This document shows, in pieces, positions 1 through 5,848 of a stretch of DNA of 6,041 bases; position 1 is the first letter of the stretch; every line of letters begins with the position of its first letter. The notes beneath the pieces are model-generated. The model saw nothing but the letters and a program-made list of their open reading frames with translations, was not told where the DNA came from and made no database searches. This stretch comes from Limimaricola sp041580155 (GTDB lineage: Bacteria > Pseudomonadota > Alphaproteobacteria > Rhodobacterales > Rhodobacteraceae): contig JBFGEI010000198.1 in the NCBI GenBank assembly GCA_041580155.1, forward strand, positions 1 through 6,041, in the 5' to 3' direction. The translations under genes and the position numbers were made by a program.

Positions 1-92
1 CCGGGACCTTGCTCCCTCGCGCCGCAGCCGCCCTTGTCCCTAAGGAATGTCGGCGGCACGGGCTCTCGAACGGATCCGGTCGACCTCATCCC
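1..92. other. Left-edge stretch with no recognisable gene
   Basis: This short stretch lies downstream of the phasin terminator. Frames open through it on the plus strand also run antisense across the phasin gene and look like composition-driven shadows. One plus-strand frame closes with TAA at 41-43 after about 13 arginine/proline-rich codons. That could be the tail of a gene entering from the left, but it is too short to call. Confidence 0.3.
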
Positions 93-128
93 AACGAAAA
101 TGGCGGACCCTTCGTCGGATCCGCCATT
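93..128 (-). terminator. Rho-independent terminator of the phasin gene
   Basis: Read on the minus strand, AATGGCGGA and TCCGCCATT form a perfect 9-bp stem (arms 120-128 and 99-107). It can be extended inward by a T-G wobble and two C-G pairs, leaving a 6-base GACGAA loop. A T-rich run (TTTTCGTT counted from the end of the stem) follows at once. It sits about 30 bp past the phasin stop codon in the right orientation, so it most likely ends that transcript as a single-gene unit. Confidence 0.8.
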
Positions 129-158
129 CATCGTCTGGTTGGTCTTGCGGGACCTGCC

Positions 159-587
159 TCAGGCGGACTTATTCGCGGCCGAACGGGCCGTCTGGGCGGC
201 GGATTCGGCGGTCGACGTGACCTTGTCGCTGATCTCTTCGCCGGCCTTGGAGGCCAGTTCCGCGGTCTGGGTGCCAGCCTTCTGCGTTTCGTTCGCGTAG
301 GTCTGAGCGGTGCGCGTGAACAGCTCGGCCTGCTTTTTCACGAAGTCGGTGTAGGCCTTGCCGTATTCGGCCGGCTCGTCACGGACCTGGGTCAGGTCGC
401 GCATGTTGGTCAGCGCTTCCTTGGCGGTCGCGCTCGCGATGTCGGTAGCCCGGGTTCCGGCGTCGACGACGATCGACGTCATGCGCTCGTTCATGCTGGC
501 CCAGGTCTTGACGATGTCCTGGAAGCCTTGCGGGTTGAACAGGCTCTGCAGGTCGTTGGCGGCGGAATTTGCGGTCTGTTTGGCCAT
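159..587 (-). CDS. phaP: Phasin family protein (polyhydroxyalkanoate granule coat)
   Basis: A 142-aa protein starting MAKQTANSAANDLQ and ending in an Ala/Ser/Thr-rich tail (SAAQTARSAANKSA). It is rich in A, T, E, Q and K, has no cysteine, and is almost entirely amphipathic helix: a region around residues 13-105 typical of the phasin_2 family, including a FxDIVKTWASMNERM-like segment, followed by a heptad-like coiled-coil C-terminus. Phasins coat intracellular polyhydroxybutyrate granules and control their size and number. I chose the ATG at 587 because an AAAGGAG Shine-Dalgarno lies 7 bases upstream. A longer frame back to 659 adds a 24-residue acidic extension unlike phasins and would overlap the promoter. 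The gene stands alone: it has its own promoter with PhaR-like operators and its own terminator. The family call is firm. The symbol phaP is by analogy, and a general phasin-like granule protein is the alternative. Confidence 0.85.
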   Translation of the reverse strand: MAKQTANSAANDLQSLFNPQGFQDIVKTWASMNERMTSIVVDAGTRATDIASATAKEALTNMRDLTQVRDEPAEYGKAYTDFVKKQAELFTRTAQTYANETQKAGTQTAELASKAGEEISDKVTSTAESAAQTARSAANKSA

Positions 588-636
588 GTCGAGGCTCCTT
601 TCAGAAATGTCTGATGTGTCGTCGTCTTCAGGCCTC

Positions 637-664
637 AAGGTAATGCTGCGCTGCAGCAATTCAA
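637..664 (-). promoter_or_regulatory. Putative sigma-70-type promoter of the phasin gene
   Basis: On the minus strand TTGAAT (659-664) and TACCTT (637-642) are separated by 16 bases, giving a fair -35 and a weak -10. The start of transcription would be near 629, leaving a leader of about 40 bases before the ATG at 587. The -10 is poor (three of six consensus positions), so the assignment leans on position and on the operator lying between the two hexamers. Confidence 0.4.
646..656. promoter_or_regulatory. PhaR-type operator, CTGC-N3-GCAG
   Basis: The plus strand reads CTGC GCT GCAG, an exact CTGC-N3-GCAG dyad. From memory of work on Rhodobacter and Paracoccus, PhaR, a repressor that also senses polyhydroxybutyrate, binds TGC-rich sites of the form CTGC-N3/4-GCAG in front of phasin genes. 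Here the site falls inside the 16-base spacer of the proposed promoter, where bound repressor would exclude RNA polymerase. The expected logic is derepression of phasin when polymer granules titrate PhaR away. The phaR gene itself is not in this window. Confidence 0.6.
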
Positions 665-674
665 CCCGCTAGTT

Positions 675-685
675 GTGCGATGCAG
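675..685. promoter_or_regulatory. Second, imperfect PhaR-like box
   Basis: The plus strand reads GTGC GAT GCAG, one base off CTGC-N3-GCAG. Its centre is 29 bp (about three helical turns) from the centre of the perfect box at 646-656, on the same DNA face. It therefore fits a second operator just upstream of the -35. With one mismatch in a GC-rich genome the match is suggestive only. Confidence 0.35.
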
Positions 686-687
686 CG

Positions 688-716
688 AAAAAAAATCCGC
701 CGCAGGGACAGGGCGG
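688..716 (-). terminator. Possible intrinsic terminator facing the phasin promoter
   Basis: On the minus strand CCGCC (712-716), a 10-base loop, and GGCGG (697-701) are followed after one A by eight consecutive T (688-695). The short G/C stem plus T8 has the form of an intrinsic terminator for a minus-strand transcript coming from the 717-1124 interval, although no convincing gene lies there. The T8/A8 tract could equally be an upstream element or curved DNA for the phasin promoter about 25-50 bp further on. Confidence 0.35.
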
Positions 717-777
717 GTAAGCAGAGCGGTCCTGCAGAACGTCCGGCCGGGGCATAAGGGACCGTTTCTGCCTTGAT

Positions 778-973
778 CCAGCATGCCTGTATTTGTTCAA
801 CGTCAGCAAATGGTTGCCATCGACCGTGAGAACCGCGATCGAGCCAGGACCGGCCGCGTCGATGATGAAAGCCGTCGCAGTTGCAGCGCTGGGCTGTGCG
901 GTTGCGCAGGGAGGTGCCGCGCGGCGGCGTCGACGATCCGCGCGTCGCTCTCGATCAAGGCGGAGAAACTCAT
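778..973 (-). pseudogene. Possible degraded reading frame, weakly NUDIX-like
   Basis: Within the 537-bp gap between the phasin and tex starts, the minus strand from ATG at 973 reads MSFSALIESDARIVDAAARH with nearly all codons ending in G or C. Coding character then fades. In another frame a second coding-like run follows, DAAGPGSIAVLTVDGNHLL and then a KYRHAG run, ending near 778. That order (GxxAVLxVDG then xxYRHA) recalls the segment before the Nudix box in ADP-ribose pyrophosphatases, but no Nudix box (GX5EX7REUXEEXGU) follows. The simplest reading is a frameshifted, truncated relic; chance is the main alternative. The frame from 973 has no good Shine-Dalgarno and stops at 803. I see no gene in the rest of 717-1082. 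Confidence 0.2.
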
Positions 974-1082
974 GCCGACCGGTTGCTTTGCCGGATGGTC
1001 CTGCTCGGTGAGAAGACGCCGCGCTCAAGGGGCGCTTCGCCGATCACGGACCCCTGCCCTCGGCCACCCTTTTGCCGCGCGA

Positions 1083-1109
1083 CCTGCGGGCGTATGAAAG
1101 ACCCGCAGG
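1083..1109 (+). promoter_or_regulatory. 8-bp inverted repeat in the tex leader
   Basis: CCTGCGGG (1083-1090) and CCCGCAGG (1102-1109) are perfect inverted repeats around an 11-base, A/T-richer loop (1091-1101). The repeat ends five bases before the tex Shine-Dalgarno (AAAGGA, 1114-1119). It could be an RNA hairpin affecting initiation or stability, an operator, or a site ending transcription from upstream. No T tract follows, so it is not an intrinsic terminator. Confidence 0.45.
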
Positions 1110-1124
1110 CATGAAAGGACTACC

Positions 1125-3470
1125 ATGGATCGCGCCAACCGTATCAACCGGACCATCGGCCAGGACATCGGGGCCAAGGACGCCCAGGTCGCGGCCGCGA
1201 TCAAGCTGCTCGACGAGGGCGCGACGGTCCCGTTCATCGCGCGCTACCGCAAGGAGGCCACCGGCGGGCTCGATGACGCGCAGCTGCGCACGCTGGCCGA
1301 GCGGCTCGGCTACCTGCGCGAACTCGACGACCGGCGCGACGCGATCCTCAAGTCGATCCGCGAGCAGGACAAGCTCACCGATGCGCTGGCGCGCGCGCTC
1401 GACGCCGCCGAGACCAAGACCCAGCTCGAGGACATCTACCTGCCGTTCAAGCCGAAGCGCCGCACCAAGGCGATGATCGCGCGCGAGAATGGGCTCGGGC
1501 CGCTGCGCGACGCGATCATGGCGGACCGCAGCCGCGATCCCGAGGCGCTCGCGAAGGCCTATGTGAGCGAGGCGGTGCCGGAGGTGAAGGAGGCGCTGAA
1601 CGGGGCGCGCGACATTCTGACCGAAGAGCTGTCGGAGACCGCCGGGCTGCTGGGCGACCTGCGAAGCTATCTGCAGAAGGAGGCCGTCGTCACCGCCAAG
1701 GTGATTTCCGGCCAGGAACAGGCCGGCGCCAAGTTCTCCGACTACTTCGACCACTCCGAGAAATGGTCGACCATGCCGTCGCACCGGGCGCTGGCGCTGA
1801 TGCGCGCGCTGAAGGAAGGCGTCATCCGCTTCGACATCGGGCCCGACAAGGAGGTCGGCGCGCCGCGCTGCGAGGCGATGGTGGCCGCGCGGCTGCACCC
1901 CTCGGGCGATGGCCCCGGCGACCGCTGGCTGCGCGACGTCGCAAGCTGGGCCTGGCGGGTGAAGCTGTCGACCACAATGATGACCGAGCTGGTGGCCGAG
2001 CTGCGCGCCCGGGCCCACGAAGAGGCCACGGCCGTTTTCGCGCGTAACCTGACGGATCTGCTGCGGGCCGCGCCGGCCGGCGCGAGACCGACCCTCGGGC
2101 TGGACCCGGGCATCCGCACCGGCGTGAAGGCGGCGGTGATCGACGCGACCGGCAAGGTGCTGGCCACCGACACCATCTACCCGTTCCAGCCCCGCAAGGA
2201 CGTGACGGGCGCGCAGGCGACGATCCTGCGGCTGATCAAGGCGCACGGCGTCGAACTGATCGCGATCGGCAACGGCACCGCCTCGCGCGAGACCGAGAAG
2301 CTGGTCGCCGACACGCTCGCCTTGCTCCCCGTCGACGTGAAAAAGCCGACCAAGGTGATCGTCAGCGAGGCCGGTGCCTCGGTCTATTCCGCCTCCGAGC
2401 TGGCCTCGAAGGAGTTCCCCGATCTCGACGTGTCGCTGCGCGGCGCGGTCTCGATCGCGCGGCGGCTGCAGGACCCGCTGGCGGAGCTGGTGAAGATCGA
2501 ACCCAAGAGCATCGGCGTCGGCCAGTATCAGCACGACGTCGACCAGCGCCGGCTGTCGAAATCGCTCGAGGCGGTGGTCGAGGATGCGGTGAACGCGGTC
2601 GGGGTCGATCTCAACACCGCGTCGGCGCCGCTGCTGTCGCACGTCTCGGGCCTGACCCCGGGGCTGGCAGAGGCCATCGTGTCGCACCGCGATCAGCAAG
2701 GCGCCTTCACCACCCGCAAGGACCTGCTGAAGGTCAGCCGGCTCGGGCCGCGCGCCTTCGAACAATGCGCCGGCTTCCTGCGCATCCGCGGCGGCCGCGA
2801 GCCGCTCGACGCCTCGGCGGTCCACCCCGAGGCCTACGGCGTGGCGCGCCGGATCGTCGCCGACTGCGGCCGCGACCTGCGCAGCCTTCAGTCCAACCCG
2901 GAGGCGCTTCGCGGCGTCCGGGCCGAGACCTATGTCGACGATCACTTCGGCCTGCCCACCGTGCGCGACATCCTGTCGGAGCTGGAGAAACCCGGTCGTG
3001 ACCCGCGCCCCAGCTTCAAGACCGCGAGTTTCGCCGACGGCATCGAGCAGATCACCGACCTGCGCGAGGGCATGCGGCTCGAGGGCACGGTGACCAACGT
3101 CGCGGCCTTCGGCGCCTTCGTCGACATCGGCGTGCACCAGGACGGGCTGGTGCACGTCAGCCAGCTCGCGGACCGCTTCGTGAAGGATCCGCACGAGGTG
3201 GTGAAGGCCGGCGACGTGGTGCAGGTGCGGGTGACCGAAGTCGACGTGGCGCGCAAGCGCATCGGCCTGACCATGCGCAAGGACGGCGGTGCGTCGGCCA
3301 AGGAGGATCGCAACGCCCGGAGCGATCAGCGGCAACAGCCGCGCGGTGAGGCTTCGCGAAAGCCCGCGAAACCGCGCCAGGGCGACGGTCAGACCGGCGG
3401 CACTGCCAAAGGTGCGGATCTGACCGGGGCGCTCGGCTCCGCGCTGCTCGAGGCGATGAAGAAACGCTGA
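1125..3470 (+). CDS. tex: Tex, S1-domain RNA-binding transcription accessory protein
   Basis: A full-length 781-aa Tex protein, homologous to the core of eukaryotic Spt6 and of the family's usual length. In order: N-terminal helical Tex domain (about 1-190, containing GATVPFIARYRKEATGGLDD, the family hallmark); a central region leading to a YqgF/RNase H-like fold beginning near residue 323 (TLGLDPGIRTG); helix-hairpin-helix modules near 490-560 (VGVDLNTAS, then GLTPGLAEAIVSHR); an S1 domain at about 646-716 (GTVTNVAAFGAFVDIGVHQDG); and a basic, disordered K/R/Q/G-rich tail. Tex binds nucleic acid, associates with transcription, and affects expression of virulence or stress genes where studied; its exact biochemical role is less settled. 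The start is set by AAAGGA (1114-1119) five bases before the ATG. The gene is transcribed divergently from the phasin, and no clear terminator is visible after its stop. Confidence 0.97.
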   Translation: MDRANRINRTIGQDIGAKDAQVAAAIKLLDEGATVPFIARYRKEATGGLDDAQLRTLAERLGYLRELDDRRDAILKSIREQDKLTDALARALDAAETKTQLEDIYLPFKPKRRTKAMIARENGLGPLRDAIMADRSRDPEALAKAYVSEAVPEVKEALNGARDILTEELSETAGLLGDLRSYLQKEAVVTAKVISGQEQAGAKFSDYFDHSEKWSTMPSHRALALMRALKEGVIRFDIGPDKEVGAPRCEAMVAARLHPSGDGPGDRWLRDVASWAWRVKLSTTMMTELVAELRARAHEEATAVFARNLTDLLRAAPAGARPTLGLDPGIRTGVKAAVIDATGKVLATDTIYPFQPRKDVTGAQATILRLIKAHGVELIAIGNGTASRETEKLVADTLALLPVDVKKPTKVIVSEAGASVYSASELASKEFPDLDVSLRGAVSIARRLQDPLAELVKIEPKSIGVGQYQHDVDQRRLSKSLEAVVEDAVNAVGVDLNTASAPLLSHVSGLTPGLAEAIVSHRDQQGAFTTRKDLLKVSRLGPRAFEQCAGFLRIRGGREPLDASAVHPEAYGVARRIVADCGRDLRSLQSNPEALRGVRAETYVDDHFGLPTVRDILSELEKPGRDPRPSFKTASFADGIEQITDLREGMRLEGTVTNVAAFGAFVDIGVHQDGLVHVSQLADRFVKDPHEVVKAGDVVQVRVTEVDVARKRIGLTMRKDGGASAKEDRNARSDQRQQPRGEASRKPAKPRQGDGQTGGTAKGADLTGALGSALLEAMKKR

Positions 3471-3573
3471 GATCCCGCGCCGCCGCCTTGCACCAATCGG
3501 GACCCCTAGCCTTCCCGCTCGGGATGCGGAGGCGAAACGGTCGCGTGTCGCATCGGCGGCCCGTGGACCGAAT

Positions 3574-3587
3574 TTGATCGGCATCAA
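3574..3587. promoter_or_regulatory. Perfect FNR box upstream of the universal stress protein gene
   Basis: TTGAT CGGC ATCAA is an exact match to the FNR/FnrL consensus TTGAT-N4-ATCAA, centred at 3580.5. With the usual class II geometry (centre at -41.5) transcription would start near 3622, giving a 22-base leader before the ATG at 3644; a weak -10 (CAGATT, 3610-3615) fits. The regulator encoded next door at 4499-5233 has the recognition residues for this half-site, so activation under low oxygen is the natural prediction. Confidence 0.85.
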
Positions 3588-3643
3588 GGCGGGACGATCC
3601 TGTGCGGGCCAGATTGCATCACCGCAATCGAAAGGATCGACCG

Positions 3644-4486
3644 ATGTCCAATGGAACCGCAGCCGTGATCATCACCGACGCGGTGGATGATCGCATCGCC
3701 CTGAGCGCAGCCTTGGCGATGACCGAACACCGCGGCGCGCATCTTGATGTCCATTGCGTCGCCATCGACCAATCGCGATCCGAGGTCGCGGCCACCGGCT
3801 CCGGGGTGTTCCTGGTGCCGCTTGGCGACGCGGTGGCGTACCAGAGGGCCGAGGAGCTGAAGCAGGAGGTGGCGCAGCTGGTGCCACGCGACCGCAGCGC
3901 GGTGCAGCTGCACCCGATCGCGATCACCGACGCGGCGCTGGAACCGAATATCGCAAGGCTGGCGCGCTACGCCGACTACCTGATCATCGGCCGGCCCTAC
4001 GGCGACCACAAGCGGCCGTATCAGGCGGCGGTGCTTGCCGGGGCGCTGTTCCAGGGGCGCATGCCGGTGATCGTGGTGCCGGATGACGCCGGCAGCCTTG
4101 CGGCCGCACCGCGGCGCATCGCGGTGGCCTGGGACGACAGCGACGCGGCGATGGCCGCGGTGCGCGCCGCACTGCCGTTGCTGCGCCTGGCGGAGCTGGT
4201 CGACGTGGTGCTGGTCGATCCGCCGCCGCAGGCCGCCGACCGCTCGGATCCGGGCGGCGCACTGGCGCTGTTTCTGGCGCGCAACGCGGTGCATGCGCAA
4301 ATCTCGGTGCTGGCGCCAAGCCTGCCACGGGTGTCCGAAGTGCTGTGCCGGTTCGCCCGCGACAGCGACATCGACCTGATGGTGATGGGTGGCTACGGCC
4401 ATTCGCGGCTGCGCGAGGCGATGCTCGGCGGCGTCACCCGCGACATGCTGGCGATGGCGCCGGTACCGCTGCTGCTGGCGCATTGA
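3644..4486 (+). CDS. Tandem-domain universal stress protein (UspA family)
   Basis: A 280-aa protein with two Usp folds: domain 1 about residues 4-146, domain 2 about 156-280. Domain 2 keeps the ATP-binding signature, MGGYGHSRLREAMLGGVT (residues 248-265), the G-x2-G-x9-G-(S/T) pattern, then a PVPLLLAH end strand typical of the family. Domain 1 has the equivalent IIGRPYGDHK segment (114-123) but no Gly-Ser/Thr after it, so it probably no longer binds ATP and may serve in dimerisation. The ATG at 3644 is chosen over an upstream in-frame GTG at 3602 because AAAGGA (3631-3636) sits seven bases before it, and the extra 14 residues would be a basic stretch outside the Usp fold. The FNR box just upstream implies induction when oxygen falls, as known for Usp proteins of several facultative bacteria. 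The gene converges on fnrL with 12 bp between stops. Confidence 0.92.
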   Translation: MSNGTAAVIITDAVDDRIALSAALAMTEHRGAHLDVHCVAIDQSRSEVAATGSGVFLVPLGDAVAYQRAEELKQEVAQLVPRDRSAVQLHPIAITDAALEPNIARLARYADYLIIGRPYGDHKRPYQAAVLAGALFQGRMPVIVVPDDAGSLAAAPRRIAVAWDDSDAAMAAVRAALPLLRLAELVDVVLVDPPPQAADRSDPGGALALFLARNAVHAQISVLAPSLPRVSEVLCRFARDSDIDLMVMGGYGHSRLREAMLGGVTRDMLAMAPVPLLLAH

Positions 4487-4498
4487 GCGCCGCCGCCA

Positions 4499-5233
4499 TC
4501 AGGCGATCAGCTCGTCTCCGGTCTCGGCCTTCAGCCGCGCGAGGTTGGGGATCAGCACCCGGCGCCGGCCGTCGAGGTCGATCACCTTGTCGCGGCGCAG
4601 CGCGCCGATCTGTCGGCTGACGGTTTCCAGCGTCAGCCCGAGATAGTCGGCGATCGCCTCCCGGGTCAGCGGCAGGTCGATCCGCAGCGCCGAAGGGTCC
4701 GGCTGCATGCCGATCGCGGTTTCGCGCCGGGCCACGATCACCAGAAGGCTGGCGACCTTCTCTCGGGCGGTCTTTCGGCCGAGGATCAGCATCCATTCGC
4801 GCGCCGCCTCAAGTTCGTCCAGCGTCATGTCGAGCAGCCGCCCCGCGACATGCGGCATCTCGGCCATCAGCTTCTCGAACGGGCGGATTCGAAAGCAGCA
4901 CAGCGTCACCGGGGTCGCCGCGGTGATGTCATAGGGCGACACGCCGCGCCCGGGCCTGCCGATGAAATCCGACGGCAGCAACAGCCCGACCATCTGGGTC
5001 CGGCCATCCTCGAGGGTCTGCGTCAACCGCGCCGCGCCGGACACCACCGAGGCCACGAAGTTCAGCTCGTCATTGGCCCAGGCGATCGGCTGACCGGCGT
5101 CGAAGTGCCTGTAATACTTCGCGTCCTCAAGCCGTGCCAGCTCAGTTTCGTCGCAGCGCGCGCAAACCGCGTGGTCGTGAATCGGGCAGTGCCTGCACTC
5201 GAGTTTACCGTTCGATGTCACCGCAATCACCAT
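4499..5233 (-). CDS. fnrL: FnrL, oxygen-sensing Crp/Fnr-family transcription regulator
   Basis: A 244-aa regulator. The N-terminus carries Cys13-x2-Cys16-x7-Cys24, the spacing seen in alphaproteobacterial FnrL/FnrN; with Cys112 (or the adjacent Cys113) these can bind the O2-labile 4Fe-4S cluster. A cyclic-nucleotide-binding-like fold follows (about 30-125), then a long dimerisation helix around 135-165 (DMTLDELEAAREWMLILGRK) and a winged helix with recognition helix TLETVSRQIGALRR (201-214). Glu203, Ser206 and Arg207 match the FNR residues reading TTGAT. The whole sequence closely recalls Rhodobacter FnrL, a global activator of anaerobic, microaerobic and, in phototrophs, photosynthesis genes. 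The frame stays open to 5440, but homology begins at the ATG at 5233. No good Shine-Dalgarno precedes it, and a GTG two codons upstream (or the GTG at codon 2) is possible. It lies 25 bp after the CBS gene, probably in one transcript. Cys27 is an extra cysteine also found in FnrL. Confidence 0.95.
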   Translation of the reverse strand: MVIAVTSNGKLECRHCPIHDHAVCARCDETELARLEDAKYYRHFDAGQPIAWANDELNFVASVVSGAARLTQTLEDGRTQMVGLLLPSDFIGRPGRGVSPYDITAATPVTLCCFRIRPFEKLMAEMPHVAGRLLDMTLDELEAAREWMLILGRKTAREKVASLLVIVARRETAIGMQPDPSALRIDLPLTREAIADYLGLTLETVSRQIGALRRDKVIDLDGRRRVLIPNLARLKAETGDELIA

Positions 5234-5258
5234 TCTCACACGTCGGGACAACTGCAGT

Positions 5259-5696
5259 CTACCATGGTTCTTGCGGCTCTGGAGGGTTATCCGTCGATCC
5301 GGCCCGCAGGTCGCACAGCGCGCGCAGCAGGTCGCTGCGGCTGACCTGCCCGACCAGCCGGCCGGCGCGCAGCACCGGAAACCGGCGGTAGCCCGACGCC
5401 AGGAAGGTCTCTGCCGCCGCCAGAAGCTCGGTGTCGGCATCGAGGCTGTCCACGTCGCGGGTCATGAAGCGCGACACCGGCCCGGCCCAGTCGCCGTAAT
5501 AGCTGGCCTGCACCGCCGCGCGCAGGCAGTCCTTCAGCGACAGCACGCCGACGAGATCGCCATTCTCCCCGACCACCGGCGCGCCCGAGATGTCGTGCGA
5601 CAACAGCAGCTCCATCGCCTGCAGCATCTCGAGATCCGGCGCCAGCACCTTGATGTCGCGGCGCATGCAGTCCGACAGCAGCATCGGCCGGGTCAT
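5259..5696 (-). CDS. Twin CBS-domain protein
   Basis: A 145-aa protein that is almost entirely a Bateman module: CBS1 about residues 5-60 (MRRDIKVLAPDLEMLQAMEL, then ISGAPVVGENGDLVGVLSLKD) and CBS2 about 75-128 (FMTRDVDSLDADTELLAAAE, then GYRRFPVLRAGRLVGQVSRSDLL), with a short Pro/Glu-rich tail. CBS pairs bind adenosine nucleotides (AMP, ATP, SAM) and either regulate fused enzymes or, as stand-alone proteins like this one, act on partners. No membrane segment or extra domain is present. The start codon overlaps the stop of the upstream small cysteine-rich gene as ATGA, and its own ribosome site is weak, so its translation is probably coupled. Its place just before fnrL suggests a role in redox or energy sensing, but the partner is not identifiable from sequence. 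Confidence 0.9.
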   Translation of the reverse strand: MTRPMLLSDCMRRDIKVLAPDLEMLQAMELLLSHDISGAPVVGENGDLVGVLSLKDCLRAAVQASYYGDWAGPVSRFMTRDVDSLDADTELLAAAETFLASGYRRFPVLRAGRLVGQVSRSDLLRALCDLRAGSTDNPPEPQEPW

Positions 5697-5842
5697 GGCC
5701 GCCGCCCATGCCGCTTCGGGCAGCCGTGGCAGCCGGATGCGCTGCCGCAGCCAATCCCGCAGGACCCGTGTCGGGACACGGCGAAGGCCAGGCCGAGGAT
5801 GGCCAGCCCGATGATGCCGAAGCTCAGCGCGAAGGTGATCAT
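5693..5842 (-). CDS. 49-aa cysteine-rich single-span membrane protein, NqrM-like
   Basis: A small gene below usual length cut-offs. Residues 2-22 (ITFALSFGIIGLAILGLAFAV) form one hydrophobic span with a basic flank after it (SRH). A soluble tail then carries four cysteines, GSCGIGC and GCHGCPKR (Cys28, 32, 38, 41). An N-terminal span followed by GSCG and further cysteines is the architecture of NqrM (DUF539), needed to assemble the metal centre of the Na+-pumping NADH:quinone reductase, which is often encoded beside apbE. Short FeoB-associated Cys-rich membrane proteins are the main alternative. A GAGGAG Shine-Dalgarno at 5849-5854 lies six bases before the ATG, the gene starts 10 bases after the apbE stop, and its stop overlaps the CBS start (ATGA). 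Codons mostly end in G or C. That it is a real gene is well supported; the family is a tentative call. Confidence 0.8.
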   Translation of the reverse strand: MITFALSFGIIGLAILGLAFAVSRHGSCGIGCGSASGCHGCPKRHGRRP

Positions 5843-5848
5843 GCGCGT

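Noticed and set aside
9..614. 201-codon open frame on the plus strand over the phasin region
   Set aside because: It is antisense to the phasin, crosses that gene's terminator, and has a Gly/Arg/Leu-rich sequence with no recognisable family. The phasin frame has ribosome site, operator and terminator support.
773..786. TTGAT-N4-CATGC, a half FNR box in the spacer before tex
   Set aside because: Only the left half-site matches; the right half has two or fewer of five positions.
669..1028. 119-codon minus-strand frame between phasin and tex taken as an intact gene
   Set aside because: It runs through the hairpin/T8 structure and has an arginine-rich low-complexity first half. Only an internal stretch looks coding, so I list it as a possible relic.
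3509..3533. Imperfect hairpin after the tex stop as a terminator
   Set aside because: The stem needs two bulged bases and no T tract follows; too weak to call.
1044..3587. 847-codon open frame on the minus strand, antisense to tex
   Set aside because: It lies wholly opposite an unmistakable Tex protein. Its R/H/Q/G/L/A-rich, domain-free sequence is typical of the antisense shadow of a GC-rich gene, and it runs across the FNR box and the tex stop.
3584..4483. 299-codon open frame on the minus strand opposite the stress protein gene
   Set aside because: His/Arg/Gln-rich shadow of the Usp frame; the sense frame carries the full UspA signature and the FNR box.
4494..4505. CGCC/GGCG repeat between the convergent stops as a bidirectional terminator
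   Set aside because: A 4-bp stem with no flanking T or A tract is expected by chance in this GC content.
4850..5344. 164-codon plus-strand frame over fnrL
   Set aside because: Antisense to the clear FnrL sequence, with no family resemblance.
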